This document shows, one piece after another, positions 53,466 through 61,914 of a stretch of 64,000 nucleotides of DNA. Below the pieces are notes generated by a model that saw only the letters and a list, made by a program, of their open reading frames with translations, was not told the origin of the DNA and made no database searches. Origin of the DNA: Salinimonas iocasae (GTDB lineage Bacteria; Pseudomonadota; Gammaproteobacteria; Enterobacterales; Alteromonadaceae); contig NZ_CP039852.1 of the NCBI RefSeq assembly GCF_006228385.1, positions 2,558,001 through 2,622,000 on the forward strand. Reading direction: 5' to 3'. Within the stretch, counting starts at the first letter, position 1, and the number at the start of each line of letters is the position of its first letter. Position numbers and translations under genes: made by a program.

Positions 53466-54647
53466 ATGACTGTACCTGCACTTGATGAACTTCGCTCACG
53501 CATTACAAACCTGGATAGTGAGTTGCTGGCATTACTCGCTGAGCGTCGCGCGCTGACTAATGAAGTTGCTGAAACAAAAATCTCACACCAAATTCCGGTC
53601 AGGGATATTAAACGTGAAGAGCAACTACTGATCCGCCTGATAAAACACGGGCAGGAAAAAGGGCTGGATGCGCATTATGTCACGCAGGTTTTCCACGTCA
53701 TCATTGAAGACTCTGTCCTAAATCAGCAGACAATGTTAGCCGAACGCGCGAACCCTGGCAGTGCGCTGCCGTTAAATCGCGTAGCGTTTTTAGGCGACCG
53801 GGGCTCATATTCTTATCTTGCCACACAAAAGTATTTTTCCCGCCGTCCCGGTGAGTTGCTGGAAATTGGCTGCCAGAGTTTCAGCGAAATTGTACAAAAA
53901 GTTGAGCACGCCGAAGCCGATTACGCTGTACTACCTATCGAAAATACGACTTCCGGTAGCATCAATGAAGTCTATGACCAGCTGCAACATACTGAACTCA
54001 GCATCATCGGCGAGCTGACACATCCTATTCGTCATGCACTATTGGTGGCCACATCGACCTCGCTGGATAAAATTAAAACCCTGTATGCGCATCCCCAGGT
54101 GTTTACACAGTGCAGCCACTTTCTCGCTGAGCTGGGCAATGTTGAGGTCAAAACTATCGACAGTACTTCATCGGCAATGCTGAAAGTCAGTGAGTTGCAG
54201 CGTGATGATGTCGCCGCTATCGGCAGTGAAGCCGGCGGTAATCTTTACGGACTGTCAGCGATTAGATCCAATCTGGCTAATCAGAAAGAGAACCACAGCC
54301 GTTTTATTGTGGTCGCCCGTCAGGCGGTTAAGGTGCCGTTGCAGGTGCCAGCCAAAACCACCCTGGTCATGTCGACGATTCAAAAGCCCGGCTCGCTGGT
54401 TGAAGCGCTGATGGTGCTGAAAAATAATGAAATTAACATGACAAAACTTGAGTCGCGCCCCATGCCAGGTAACCCGTGGGAGGAAATGTTTTATATTGAT
54501 GTTGAAGGTAATACGGCAGATGGCCCGTTGCAACAGGCGATTGAAGAGCTGAAAAAGATTACGCGGTATCTTAAAGTGTTAGGCTGTTATCCTTCAGAAG
54601 AAATCAGTCCCACGAAAGTCGCTGCCGCGAGCGCGCTATCTGAATAA
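53466..54647 (+). CDS. pheA: PheA, chorismate mutase / prephenate dehydratase
   Basis: A 393-residue bifunctional P-protein for phenylalanine synthesis. It has a chorismate mutase (1-90, LDELRSRITNLDSELLALLAERRALTNEVAETK) and a prephenate dehydratase (about 105-285, AFLGDRGSYSYLATQKYF, YAVLPIENTTSGSINEVYD with the catalytic TTS). The C-terminal ACT regulatory domain (about 295-375) has the ESRPMPGNPWEEMFYIDVEG Phe-binding segment. Feedback inhibition by Phe is expected. The length is close to E. coli PheA (386). It is controlled by the pheL attenuator. Confidence 0.96.
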   Translation: MTVPALDELRSRITNLDSELLALLAERRALTNEVAETKISHQIPVRDIKREEQLLIRLIKHGQEKGLDAHYVTQVFHVIIEDSVLNQQTMLAERANPGSALPLNRVAFLGDRGSYSYLATQKYFSRRPGELLEIGCQSFSEIVQKVEHAEADYAVLPIENTTSGSINEVYDQLQHTELSIIGELTHPIRHALLVATSTSLDKIKTLYAHPQVFTQCSHFLAELGNVEVKTIDSTSSAMLKVSELQRDDVAAIGSEAGGNLYGLSAIRSNLANQKENHSRFIVVARQAVKVPLQVPAKTTLVMSTIQKPGSLVEALMVLKNNEINMTKLESRPMPGNPWEEMFYIDVEGNTADGPLQQAIEELKKITRYLKVLGCYPSEEISPTKVAAASALSE

Positions 54648-54658
54648 AAGCGCGCACT

Positions 54659-56410
54659 TTATGCCGGTTGCTCTGTAACTGATGTGAGTATAACTTCAGG
54701 CTCATAGCCGCAAATTTTATTGCGTCCGGTTTCTTTACTTTGGTAGAGCGCCTCATCAGCACTGGCATAAAGCTTATCAAAACTGTAGCCACACTGGCGG
54801 GAGTCCGAGACGCCGAAACTGGCGGTAACCGAAAACGCGTGACCGGTGGGTGTGGAATCTATTGCGGCAATAGCACTGCGATAGTTCTCAGTAATCGCTA
54901 TGGCTTTTTCAACGGTACATCCGGGTAGCAGCAGCGCGAATTCCTCGCCTCCCATTCGCCCGATAATATCCTGTCCCCGGCAAACGCGCTGCACTGTTTT
55001 TACCACTTGTTGTAATACCCAGTCGCCGACTATGTGGCCGTAGGTATCGTTAATACGTTTAAACAAATCCAGGTCAAAAATTACAAACGCCAGATCTTGT
55101 CCGGTGCGCGAGTGATAACGTAAATTAGACTGGGCCAGCTCAGTGAAATAATGCCGGTTAGTCACCCCGGTAAGTTTATCGGTGCGGGCCTGTGTTTTGA
55201 ATTTACGGTGAATTCTGCGTGTGACCATCAGCCAGGCAATAATAACGGCAGCTAACATCACCAGTGAGAGGATGACAAGATAACTGTTCTGTAATTCTTT
55301 CTTGCGTAATCTGGCTTCGGTTTTCAGTAGCGCATTTTCTTTGTCCAGCAGTTTAATCTGGTTGGCTTTTTCCAGCGCTTCGTTTTTGGCTTTTGATATA
55401 GATAATTGCTTCGCTGAAACTTCATCCACATACGCTTTTTCTAGCTCAGCATATTGCTTATAAAATGCTAATGCCCGACTACTGTTGCTTCTGAATTCTT
55501 CAATAAGATATAGCACATATAACGCATCAACATTAGGTTTTGTTGCACCCATTTGAGACGCTATATCTAAAGCTGCTTTTGCCTGTACTTCAGCCTCGAT
55601 GATGCTGTTCGATTTAAACAGCAGCATTGACATTAATGAGTGATATTCAGCCTTGATTCGGGGATAGTTTATAGCGTCAAAAATCGCTTTATTTTCAATT
55701 AATAATTCCTGCGCAGATTCTGCATCATCCTTATTCAGAAGGTTTTTTGCCTTAAGGATAACCGTTGAGGCTATAACTACGTTCTCCTCAGCAAGTCTGC
55801 ATGCCTCCAAACCTTGCTCAAAATTTTCTTTAGAGATAATTTTCTGTTGGTTAACCTGAGCTTCAAAAATTAAGTTATTGCCGAAACAGATAGATCGCAG
55901 ATCGCTGGTTAGAGAAAGCGCTTCAGATGCACTTTTATAGGCATCGTCATACTCATTTACCTGGTTATAAAATATAGCAAGCCCCAGGTGAGCTTGCGCA
56001 GCGGCTTCCGAGCCTGGCGTCGCAAGCTGAGGCAATAAATACGTAACAGTATCGAAGCCTTCGCTATAGTTACGTGTGATAGCGAAAATATTTAGCAGTG
56101 CAGTAGAAGCGTACAGCCTTAGTTCTGCATCAACTGTGTTTGCAATGACATGCTGATACTTTTCTATGGCCAGAAGTGGTTTACCTGAAAAAGCGACGCG
56201 GTAACCATCCAGATATTCGAATTTAAGTTTTTGTTCGTCATTCAATCGTTTATCAGATTCTGCCAAACTATCCAGCAATGCCGAGAATTTTTCAGGCGCT
56301 TTACTTTTCAACTTCCAGGCTTGAGCAAGCATGCTATCTACATCATTTTCAGATGCAAAAGCGTTGAAAACCCATGAACTTAGGAGGAAGAAAAGTAAAG
56401 CTTTTTTCAT
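54659..56410 (-). CDS. TPR-GGDEF diguanylate cyclase
   Basis: A 583-residue protein. It has a signal peptide (LLFFLLSSWVFNAFASEN), a periplasmic all-helical region with TPR-like repeats (about 30-340), a coiled coil (about 340-375) and a membrane helix (YLVILSLVMLAAVIIAWLMV). The C-terminal GGDEF domain (about 410-570) has active-site GRMGGEEFALL. It would make c-di-GMP in response to a periplasmic signal. The 66-residue peptide gene ends 2 bases before its ATG, implying tight coupling. It converges on pheA with an 11-base gap. Confidence 0.9.
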   Translation of the reverse strand: MKKALLFFLLSSWVFNAFASENDVDSMLAQAWKLKSKAPEKFSALLDSLAESDKRLNDEQKLKFEYLDGYRVAFSGKPLLAIEKYQHVIANTVDAELRLYASTALLNIFAITRNYSEGFDTVTYLLPQLATPGSEAAAQAHLGLAIFYNQVNEYDDAYKSASEALSLTSDLRSICFGNNLIFEAQVNQQKIISKENFEQGLEACRLAEENVVIASTVILKAKNLLNKDDAESAQELLIENKAIFDAINYPRIKAEYHSLMSMLLFKSNSIIEAEVQAKAALDIASQMGATKPNVDALYVLYLIEEFRSNSSRALAFYKQYAELEKAYVDEVSAKQLSISKAKNEALEKANQIKLLDKENALLKTEARLRKKELQNSYLVILSLVMLAAVIIAWLMVTRRIHRKFKTQARTDKLTGVTNRHYFTELAQSNLRYHSRTGQDLAFVIFDLDLFKRINDTYGHIVGDWVLQQVVKTVQRVCRGQDIIGRMGGEEFALLLPGCTVEKAIAITENYRSAIAAIDSTPTGHAFSVTASFGVSDSRQCGYSFDKLYASADEALYQSKETGRNKICGYEPEVILTSVTEQPA

Positions 56411-56412
56411 GA

Positions 56413-56613
56413 TCAGTGCATTATGGTCTGTTCTGAGTCAGAAGGGGCCGGCTTCTCCGTTTCTTCTTCGTCATCTTTTTCAGGAACCATCAGACACCAC
56501 TGTTTGTTGTGCTCAGGTAACTCGTTTTCTACCCGCTCTGCAAAGATTTCTTTCGCCTTACCTCGATTTAGTGCATCTGCACCTAGCTGCTCTAATAATT
56601 GGATCGCAGACAT
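56413..56613 (-). CDS. 66-residue acidic peptide of unknown function
   Basis: A short protein beginning MSAIQLLEQLGADALNR, with a helical N-terminus, a central NKQWCLMVPEKDD and a Glu/Asp-rich tail (DDEEETEKPAPSDSEQ). ATG 56613 with GAG about 8 bases before it is preferred to GTG 56622. It is separated from the GGDEF gene by only 2 bases, so the two are coupled. A TTGACA with a weak -10 (about 56694) suggests its own promoter. The LxQLGxDA start resembles, as I recall it, the start of SonA, the substrate peptide of the SonM methyltransferase. The rest is unlike, so a link to the methyltransferase is speculative. Confidence 0.6.
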   Translation of the reverse strand: MSAIQLLEQLGADALNRGKAKEIFAERVENELPEHNKQWCLMVPEKDDEEETEKPAPSDSEQTIMH

Positions 56614-56697
56614 ATACTTCACTCTCTTATTATAAATTTTTATTTATATATGGCGATTAAAGATTACCACCATAAACGCAACACTGTTAATAATTTG

Positions 56698-57209
56698 TCA
56701 AACAATTTGCAATGTGGCCTTATTCGCATATGCCTCTAGCACGCTGCAATCGGCACCATCAGTATCTAATCTGAACGAAAAACCTAGTTGGATCAGCTGC
56801 TTCTTAATAACAAAGTGACTTTTCGCAAACCTTGCAATCACTTCCGATTGCTCCAGGTTGGTTAACGCAAATCGACAGGCTCTGCTCAAAGCTTCCAACG
56901 AATACCCTTTTCCATTTTTTTTGGGTCAAGCATTATTCCTATTTCGCATTTCCGTTCGCTTACTGTTTTGAGCATAATCAGCCCACAGTGCAATTGTGTT
57001 TGTTTATCAAATACCCCCCATACATATTGTTTAAAGTGTTTTTTCTGATTTGTTCGAATCACTGACTCGAACAAATCCCCTGCTTCCGTTTCACTTAGCA
57101 CGGGCCCAATTTTTCTCATGACTTTCGGATCCCGGTACAGCGAGATAAATATTTCCCTGTCTGCCGCTTTTAACAATCGAAAGTCCAGCCGATGAGAACT
57201 AAACTCCAT
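56698..57209 (-). pseudogene. GNAT acetyltransferase split by a frameshift at an A8 run
   Basis: Two overlapping frames together make one GNAT enzyme of about 170 residues (RimJ/RimL type). Frame 1 (57209-56886) has the N-terminal half and ends soon after EIGIMLDPKK. Frame 2 (through 56698) carries the remaining GKGYSLEALSRACRFALTN acetyl-CoA motif and C-terminus. The break is at eight A residues (minus strand CCC AAAAAAAA TGG, near 56916-56923). A -1 shift at A_AAA_AAA restores DPKKNGKGYSLEALSR. It may be a true mutation, slippage-based expression or a sequencing error. It overlaps the methyltransferase gene by 11 bases. Confidence 0.75.
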
Positions 57210-57996
57210 CAGAATTCTTCAACTTATTCAGCCGGGATACCATTTCGCTGTCTTCAATTTTGCTGTGCGAGGGAGGTATAACCAACGTTGTATGCTGATG
57301 TACCGTTGCACTACTTAATTCATTTAGCGCCAGCCACTCGATACGCACATCTTCAATCGGCAATACGGCAGCTTCATATAACGCAACGTGGTGTGAGCCA
57401 GGATAGAAAGTCAGCAAACATTCCTGAAGCAAGGCTCGATAGCGATTGTCAGATGTGAATGCTTTCTGGGAACGGTCCCCGGCCATCCCCACCTGCCATA
57501 AAATCAATAACGCTGAGGTATCCACCACTTTACGATTTACCATAAATTGCGTAGCTTCATAATGTGCACAGCCATGTGTCCCCGGGTCCAGGCCCATATC
57601 CGCGTATAGACAATCTTCGGCGGAAATACCGGGTTCCATATGCGCGTGGTGGCCTTCCTCTCTGGCCTGCTGAATAACTTTGTGAGGGGCAAGAGCAAAC
57701 ACACCGGGATGTCCATAAAAGGCCCCAACCACTTTCTTACCAGCCCGCACCTCGGTCATCATTGCATCGACCATCTCGCGATATGTTTGTCGACGATCTT
57801 TGCCCTCAGCGTAAAACGGTTGCAGACTTCTGACATCGCTGTTCATTTCGTTGATCCAAAGCTCGACGTAACTGTCAGAGGCACTGGAAAAAACAACGTC
57901 TGCCTGTTCTATGTGGCTTCTGGATAATGGCGTAATATGAGAGCCCAGGGTCATTCCCACGCCTACACAGACAATGCTGCCTTGCTTTGTTGTCAT
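57199..57996 (-). CDS. borosin-type peptide N-methyltransferase (SonM-like)
   Basis: A 265-residue S-adenosylmethionine enzyme of the tetrapyrrole-methylase fold, closest in pattern to the borosin alpha-N-methyltransferases such as Shewanella SonM. Visible are SIVCVGVGMTLGSHITPLSR at the start, then Tyr62, Arg68/Arg69 and Tyr72 in FYAEGKDRRQTYREMV, matching the catalytic Tyr/Arg/Tyr set of OphMA/SonM. It also has YGHPGVFA (94-101) and MEPGISAEDCLYADMGLDPG. It lacks the fused core peptide, so it would be a split (type IV) borosin enzyme acting on a separate precursor. It overlaps the protease gene by 4 bases and the GNAT gene by 11. Family from memory, not search. Confidence 0.8.
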   Translation of the reverse strand: MTTKQGSIVCVGVGMTLGSHITPLSRSHIEQADVVFSSASDSYVELWINEMNSDVRSLQPFYAEGKDRRQTYREMVDAMMTEVRAGKKVVGAFYGHPGVFALAPHKVIQQAREEGHHAHMEPGISAEDCLYADMGLDPGTHGCAHYEATQFMVNRKVVDTSALLILWQVGMAGDRSQKAFTSDNRYRALLQECLLTFYPGSHHVALYEAAVLPIEDVRIEWLALNELSSATVHQHTTLVIPPSHSKIEDSEMVSRLNKLKNSDGV

Positions 57997-59303
57997 ATAC
58001 TTTTATTACCTTTGCTGACAGGTCGTAACGCATGATGAATCGCCTGAATCATATGACCCGGAATATCGACTTTGATGGCAAAGTGGATTTCACCGGTGTC
58101 TCCAGCGCTGCGATCAAATATGGTGTAGTAGTTATTCAGAAGTGGCAGACCCAGAATGATCTGGTTTGGCCAGCCCGGCAGATAGCAAAGTTTAAATGCT
58201 GCTTTGCCGTGAGCAGGGGCGTGTATCTGCCAGTAAGTGTCAGGCGAGAGTGTAAGAGTAACAGACTCATCAGTAGTGCTCTGACATCTAATATAGATAG
58301 GCGGCCATTGGCTCAGATCCAGTAAATCGGCGTCTATACCTGTTTCTTCACCAGTGAAAGCATCGTAGGGTGACAGAAGGGGTGCAAAATCTTTGTTGTA
58401 TGCTATCAGTTGCCTTTTTACTTTATCGAAAATCGCCTGAGGCAGCACTATGGCTGACGCACCGCTATCGATAATGCCATTGGTGCAGTAGCCTTTTACA
58501 TGCTTATCATCGAGTACCGGACCGGGGATTGGATCGCCATCACCGACACGAATGCTCTGCACATTTACGTTGTAGTATTTGTCGTGCAGCACTGCCACCG
58601 TTTTTATCGGCTGCGTATAGAGGTCGCAGTGCAGTAACGGGTCACCGAGCACAAAGAGCCCATGATTCAAGTGATGCGCCAGCAACTTTTCAGCTGGCTG
58701 ATGCGTTTGCGTATGATAGATACTGGATCGATGTGTCAGCAATGCGAACTGATTAGCTACCACCCCGCTTTCTTCCAGCCGGGTGAAGTACGGTGCGATA
58801 TGGGTTCTGGGGTACTGGTTTAAAAAATGCGTGTATTCAGAGACGTTCTGCGTTGTATGCTGCATCACATAAGGAAATGTTTCGCAGGGACTTACACTCT
58901 GCTCTGTGAGAAAATCAGTGAGATCGTAAGCACCGTCGAGCGCGGTATAGGCCAGACCCAGAATCCCATCTGCCTCTAAAAAGCTGGCCACCTGCGTTTG
59001 AGATGCCAGTGCTACTGACACACCATCAAGCTCAGCATGATGACCATGCAGACCGGCAATGATGCTGGTTTGTATCACTGGCCCGTACCACCCGCCTTTA
59101 CCGTATTGCACGTCCTGAACCAGTGCGGTACCTGTGAGGTGACTGTCTTGCAGGGGGTCATAATCGTTATCGTGAATGACCAGCGAGCTGCTACCGGTAT
59201 CCAGGATAAGGTTTACCGCGTGACGCTGCGAGCCAACAAAAAGACGCGCGGTGCATCCCCCTTTGGCATACACATTAGTAACGGGTATTCTGATTGATGC
59301 CAT
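57993..59303 (-). CDS. pepsin-like aspartic protease (A1 family, bacterial)
   Basis: A 436-residue two-lobed aspartic protease. The two catalytic motifs are LILDTGSSSLVI (Asp35) and GIIDSGASAIVLP (Asp279). The flap tyrosine Tyr67 lies in QYGKGGWYG, as in pepsin's YGTG flap. A C-terminal IILGLPLLNNYYTIFD matches the pepsin end motif. Bacterial pepsins are rare; Shewanella shewasins are the known example and, like this one, lack a signal peptide and propeptide. ATG 59303 is preferred to TTG 59336, which lies in the tyrA terminator. It overlaps the methyltransferase gene by 4 bases, so it may process the methylated peptide. Confidence 0.88.
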   Translation of the reverse strand: MASIRIPVTNVYAKGGCTARLFVGSQRHAVNLILDTGSSSLVIHDNDYDPLQDSHLTGTALVQDVQYGKGGWYGPVIQTSIIAGLHGHHAELDGVSVALASQTQVASFLEADGILGLAYTALDGAYDLTDFLTEQSVSPCETFPYVMQHTTQNVSEYTHFLNQYPRTHIAPYFTRLEESGVVANQFALLTHRSSIYHTQTHQPAEKLLAHHLNHGLFVLGDPLLHCDLYTQPIKTVAVLHDKYYNVNVQSIRVGDGDPIPGPVLDDKHVKGYCTNGIIDSGASAIVLPQAIFDKVKRQLIAYNKDFAPLLSPYDAFTGEETGIDADLLDLSQWPPIYIRCQSTTDESVTLTLSPDTYWQIHAPAHGKAAFKLCYLPGWPNQIILGLPLLNNYYTIFDRSAGDTGEIHFAIKVDIPGHMIQAIHHALRPVSKGNKSI

Positions 59304-59334
59304 ATCAAACAGACCTTGCTGACAGGCCAGATAC

Positions 59335-59365
59335 AAAAATGCAGACGCTGGTTAAAGCGTCTGCA
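59335..59365 (-). terminator. Rho-independent terminator of aroF-tyrA
   Basis: On the minus strand TGCAGACGC / GCGTCTGCA (59340-59365) with a TTTAACCA loop, followed by TTTTT. It ends the aroF-tyrA operon and separates it from the protease operon. Confidence 0.85.
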
Positions 59366-59487
59366 TGGGCCGGCCCTGCTATATATGATGCCATAGTAAT
59401 TTTTTGAGTGCTCTGCCAGACACGCTTATCTCATAAATGCGTTATCGGCTGCGCTGAAGATTTCTTTAGCTCATTGTCCGCGTTAGG

Positions 59488-60621
59488 TCACATCTTGTCG
59501 TCGTCAGCTTTCAGTAACAGCTTTTTGCTATCCTTCAGAGATTTTCGCGCATACGGGCCAAACCATTCTGCGATGGTCTTAAACTGCTTTACGAACTCTG
59601 ACTTATCATTACTGTCCAGAAGCGATAGCGCCTCGCCAAAACGCGCATGAAACCGCTTTAGTAACTCAAAGTTTTCCGGATTATTAAAAATGATATCCCC
59701 ATAAAGTTCCGGCGGCTGGGCGAACAATCGGCCTACCATTGCCAGTTCCAACCGGTATATGGGTGAGCTGAACGTTTTTAGCACTGACAAATCGGGGTTT
59801 TCACGACTCAGATGGGCGCCATAAACAAACGTATTGAAGTGTCGCATGACCTGAATATAAGCCATTGCTTCATCATGCTCTGTTGCGCCACTGTTGTGTA
59901 ACGTCGCGCCCCAGGTAGTCATCTGATCCATCAGCCACTGACACTTATCAGTATCACGACCTTCCGTGACTACAACCACCTGTTTAATCATTCCCGGGGC
60001 ATCGGGACCAAACATAGGGTGTAATCCAATAACCGGTCCCGGGTGGGTGGCCAACATCGCTTCTAACGGTCGCTTTTTAATACTGGTGACATCGGCAAGA
60101 ATACAGTCGGGTTTTAGCATGGTCAGTGTTGAGATAACCTGCTCGGTCACATTTATCGGCACTGCAACCACCACCACATCGGCCTGAGATAACCTCTTTT
60201 GGGCCAGACCATTATCCCAGTCGGTCTTTTCTACCGAGGCAACCGAGTATCCGCTTTTGGAAAACAGCGAAACAAATACGCTGCCCAGCGCGCCACCACC
60301 ACCGATAACGACAATATTACCGACATCAGGATTCACGCACCGGTAGCGATTATTTTGAGTGTGGTAGGATTCACGCATGATCCGGCGCAATAAATCTTCT
60401 ACCAAATCAGGGGAAACGCCGGCATGTTCAGCCTGCTCCCGGCGTGAAGCAATCAGGCTTTTTTCCCGTTCTGGAACGTAGACTGGTACGCCGGATTCAG
60501 CCTTGATTTTGCCTACTTCAGTGGTTAGCGCCGCCCTTTCAGCTAGCAGCTCTACAAGTTGCGAGTCTAACGCATCAATGCCCTGACGTAATTCGTCAAG
60601 GCGCTGTGATGTATCTGTCAT
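59488..60621 (-). CDS. tyrA: TyrA, chorismate mutase / prephenate dehydrogenase
   Basis: A 377-residue bifunctional T-protein for tyrosine synthesis. The chorismate mutase domain (1-90, LDELRQGIDALDSQLVELLAERAALTTEVGKIK) is followed by an NAD-binding dehydrogenase (about 105-375). That domain shows VIGGGGALGSVFVSLFSKSG and the GLHPMFGPDAPGM substrate region. The length matches E. coli TyrA (373). The start is 20 bases after the aroF stop, forming the aroF-tyrA operon. Confidence 0.96.
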   Translation of the reverse strand: MTDTSQRLDELRQGIDALDSQLVELLAERAALTTEVGKIKAESGVPVYVPEREKSLIASRREQAEHAGVSPDLVEDLLRRIMRESYHTQNNRYRCVNPDVGNIVVIGGGGALGSVFVSLFSKSGYSVASVEKTDWDNGLAQKRLSQADVVVVAVPINVTEQVISTLTMLKPDCILADVTSIKKRPLEAMLATHPGPVIGLHPMFGPDAPGMIKQVVVVTEGRDTDKCQWLMDQMTTWGATLHNSGATEHDEAMAYIQVMRHFNTFVYGAHLSRENPDLSVLKTFSSPIYRLELAMVGRLFAQPPELYGDIIFNNPENFELLKRFHARFGEALSLLDSNDKSEFVKQFKTIAEWFGPYARKSLKDSKKLLLKADDDKM

Positions 60622-60641
60622 AAGAGTCCGTGGTTGGGGTT

Positions 60642-61745
60642 TCAGGCCACTTGAATACGTTTATCCTGGCGCATTGGAAGCACAGTAATAAGCCTGTCGC
60701 GCATTTGCGTTAGCAATTGCTCCGTGGTGGCCCAGTCAATACAGCCATCTGTAATAGATACGCCGTAATCCAGCTCATCCGGCTTTTTGCCGTCAGCTTT
60801 CTGATTACCGGCAAAGATATGGCTTTCCAGCATTATGCCGATTATAGACTGGTTTCCTTCAAGAATCTGGTTAACGACATTTTTAGCCACCGCCGGCTGA
60901 CGACGATAATCTTTGCTTGAGTTTGCGTGACTGCAGTCTACTACTAAGCCTGCGGTTAAACCGGCCTGCGCTAATTCTTCTTCACAATCGGTGACACACA
61001 CCGAGTCATAGTTAGGTTGTTTACCGCCACGTAAAATTATATGGCCGTCGGGATTGCCCTTGGTCCCAATGATGCTGACCTGACCTTCCTTATTGATACC
61101 CATAAAACGATGCGGTGATGCCGCCGACTTAAGTGCATTAATGGCAATGTCCAGACTGCCATCGGTGCCATTTTTGAAACCTACCGGCATTGACAGGCCA
61201 CTGGCCATCTCCCGGTGTGTTTGTGATTCGGAAGTACGGGCGCCAATAGCGCTCCAGCTAAAAAGCTCGGCCAGATACTGCGGGCTGATAGGATCAAGCG
61301 CTTCAGTAGCCACGGGTAGTTCCAGTTCAGCCAGCCAGATAAGCAGTTCCCGGGCTTTACGCAGTCCGGTTTCAATATCGAACGTGCCATCAATATGAGG
61401 GTCGTTAATCAGCCCTTTCCAGCCTGTCGTCGTGCGTGGCTTTTCAAAATAAACCCGCATCACAATAAATAGCGTGTCTTTGCAGGATTCGTGCATTTCT
61501 TTTAGCCGCAGGGCGTAATCTTTCGCTGCGTCAATGTCATGAATTGAGCAAGGTCCGCAAATTACCAACATACGATGGTCGCGACCCTGAATAATATCTG
61601 AAATTGTATTGCGGGCATCAGATATTGCATTGAGAGCCTTATCAGACACGGGTAACGCCTGACTTAAATCTTCCGGCGTAACCAGCACATCCTCGGTACT
61701 GATATGAACATTGTTAACGGTATCTTGAATCATATTTTCACTCAT
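60642..61745 (-). CDS. aroF: 3-deoxy-7-phosphoheptulonate synthase (AroF/AroG class)
   Basis: A 367-residue class I DAHP synthase, the first step of the aromatic pathway. Key motifs are RMLVICGPCSIHD, MRVYFEKPRTTTGWKGLINDP and AIGARTSESQTHRE, with the metal-site cysteine and histidines in GPCSIHD, DCSHANSSKDY and MLESHI. Position before tyrA is that of the tyrosine-sensitive AroF of E. coli. The isozyme type is inferred from this and from the TyrR-like box just upstream. ATG 61745 lacks a clear ribosome binding site; Met5 (61733), with GAGTGA before it, is an alternative start. Confidence 0.92.
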   Translation of the reverse strand: MSENMIQDTVNNVHISTEDVLVTPEDLSQALPVSDKALNAISDARNTISDIIQGRDHRMLVICGPCSIHDIDAAKDYALRLKEMHESCKDTLFIVMRVYFEKPRTTTGWKGLINDPHIDGTFDIETGLRKARELLIWLAELELPVATEALDPISPQYLAELFSWSAIGARTSESQTHREMASGLSMPVGFKNGTDGSLDIAINALKSAASPHRFMGINKEGQVSIIGTKGNPDGHIILRGGKQPNYDSVCVTDCEEELAQAGLTAGLVVDCSHANSSKDYRRQPAVAKNVVNQILEGNQSIIGIMLESHIFAGNQKADGKKPDELDYGVSITDGCIDWATTEQLLTQMRDRLITVLPMRQDKRIQVA

Positions 61746-61770
61746 AAAAAATTCAGCTGCAGCACGCTAA

Positions 61771-61788
61771 TGTAAACTTAATATTACA
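61771..61788 (-). promoter_or_regulatory. TyrR-like box upstream of aroF
   Basis: TGTAAA-N6-ATTACA matches the TyrR consensus TGTAAA-N6-TTTACA at 11 of 12 positions. It sits 26 bases upstream of the aroF ATG, overlapping the likely core promoter, where TyrR repression acts in E. coli. Confidence 0.65.
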
Positions 61789-61914
61789 GAATAAAATGGT
61801 GACCAGCTTTCTACGTGTTGACTTTTTATCAATTTATTTATAAAGGCGCAACCATTCATTGAAGTTGATTCGTCATAATGCGATAACCACCTGACCCAGG
61901 CGCTAAAGTTCACG

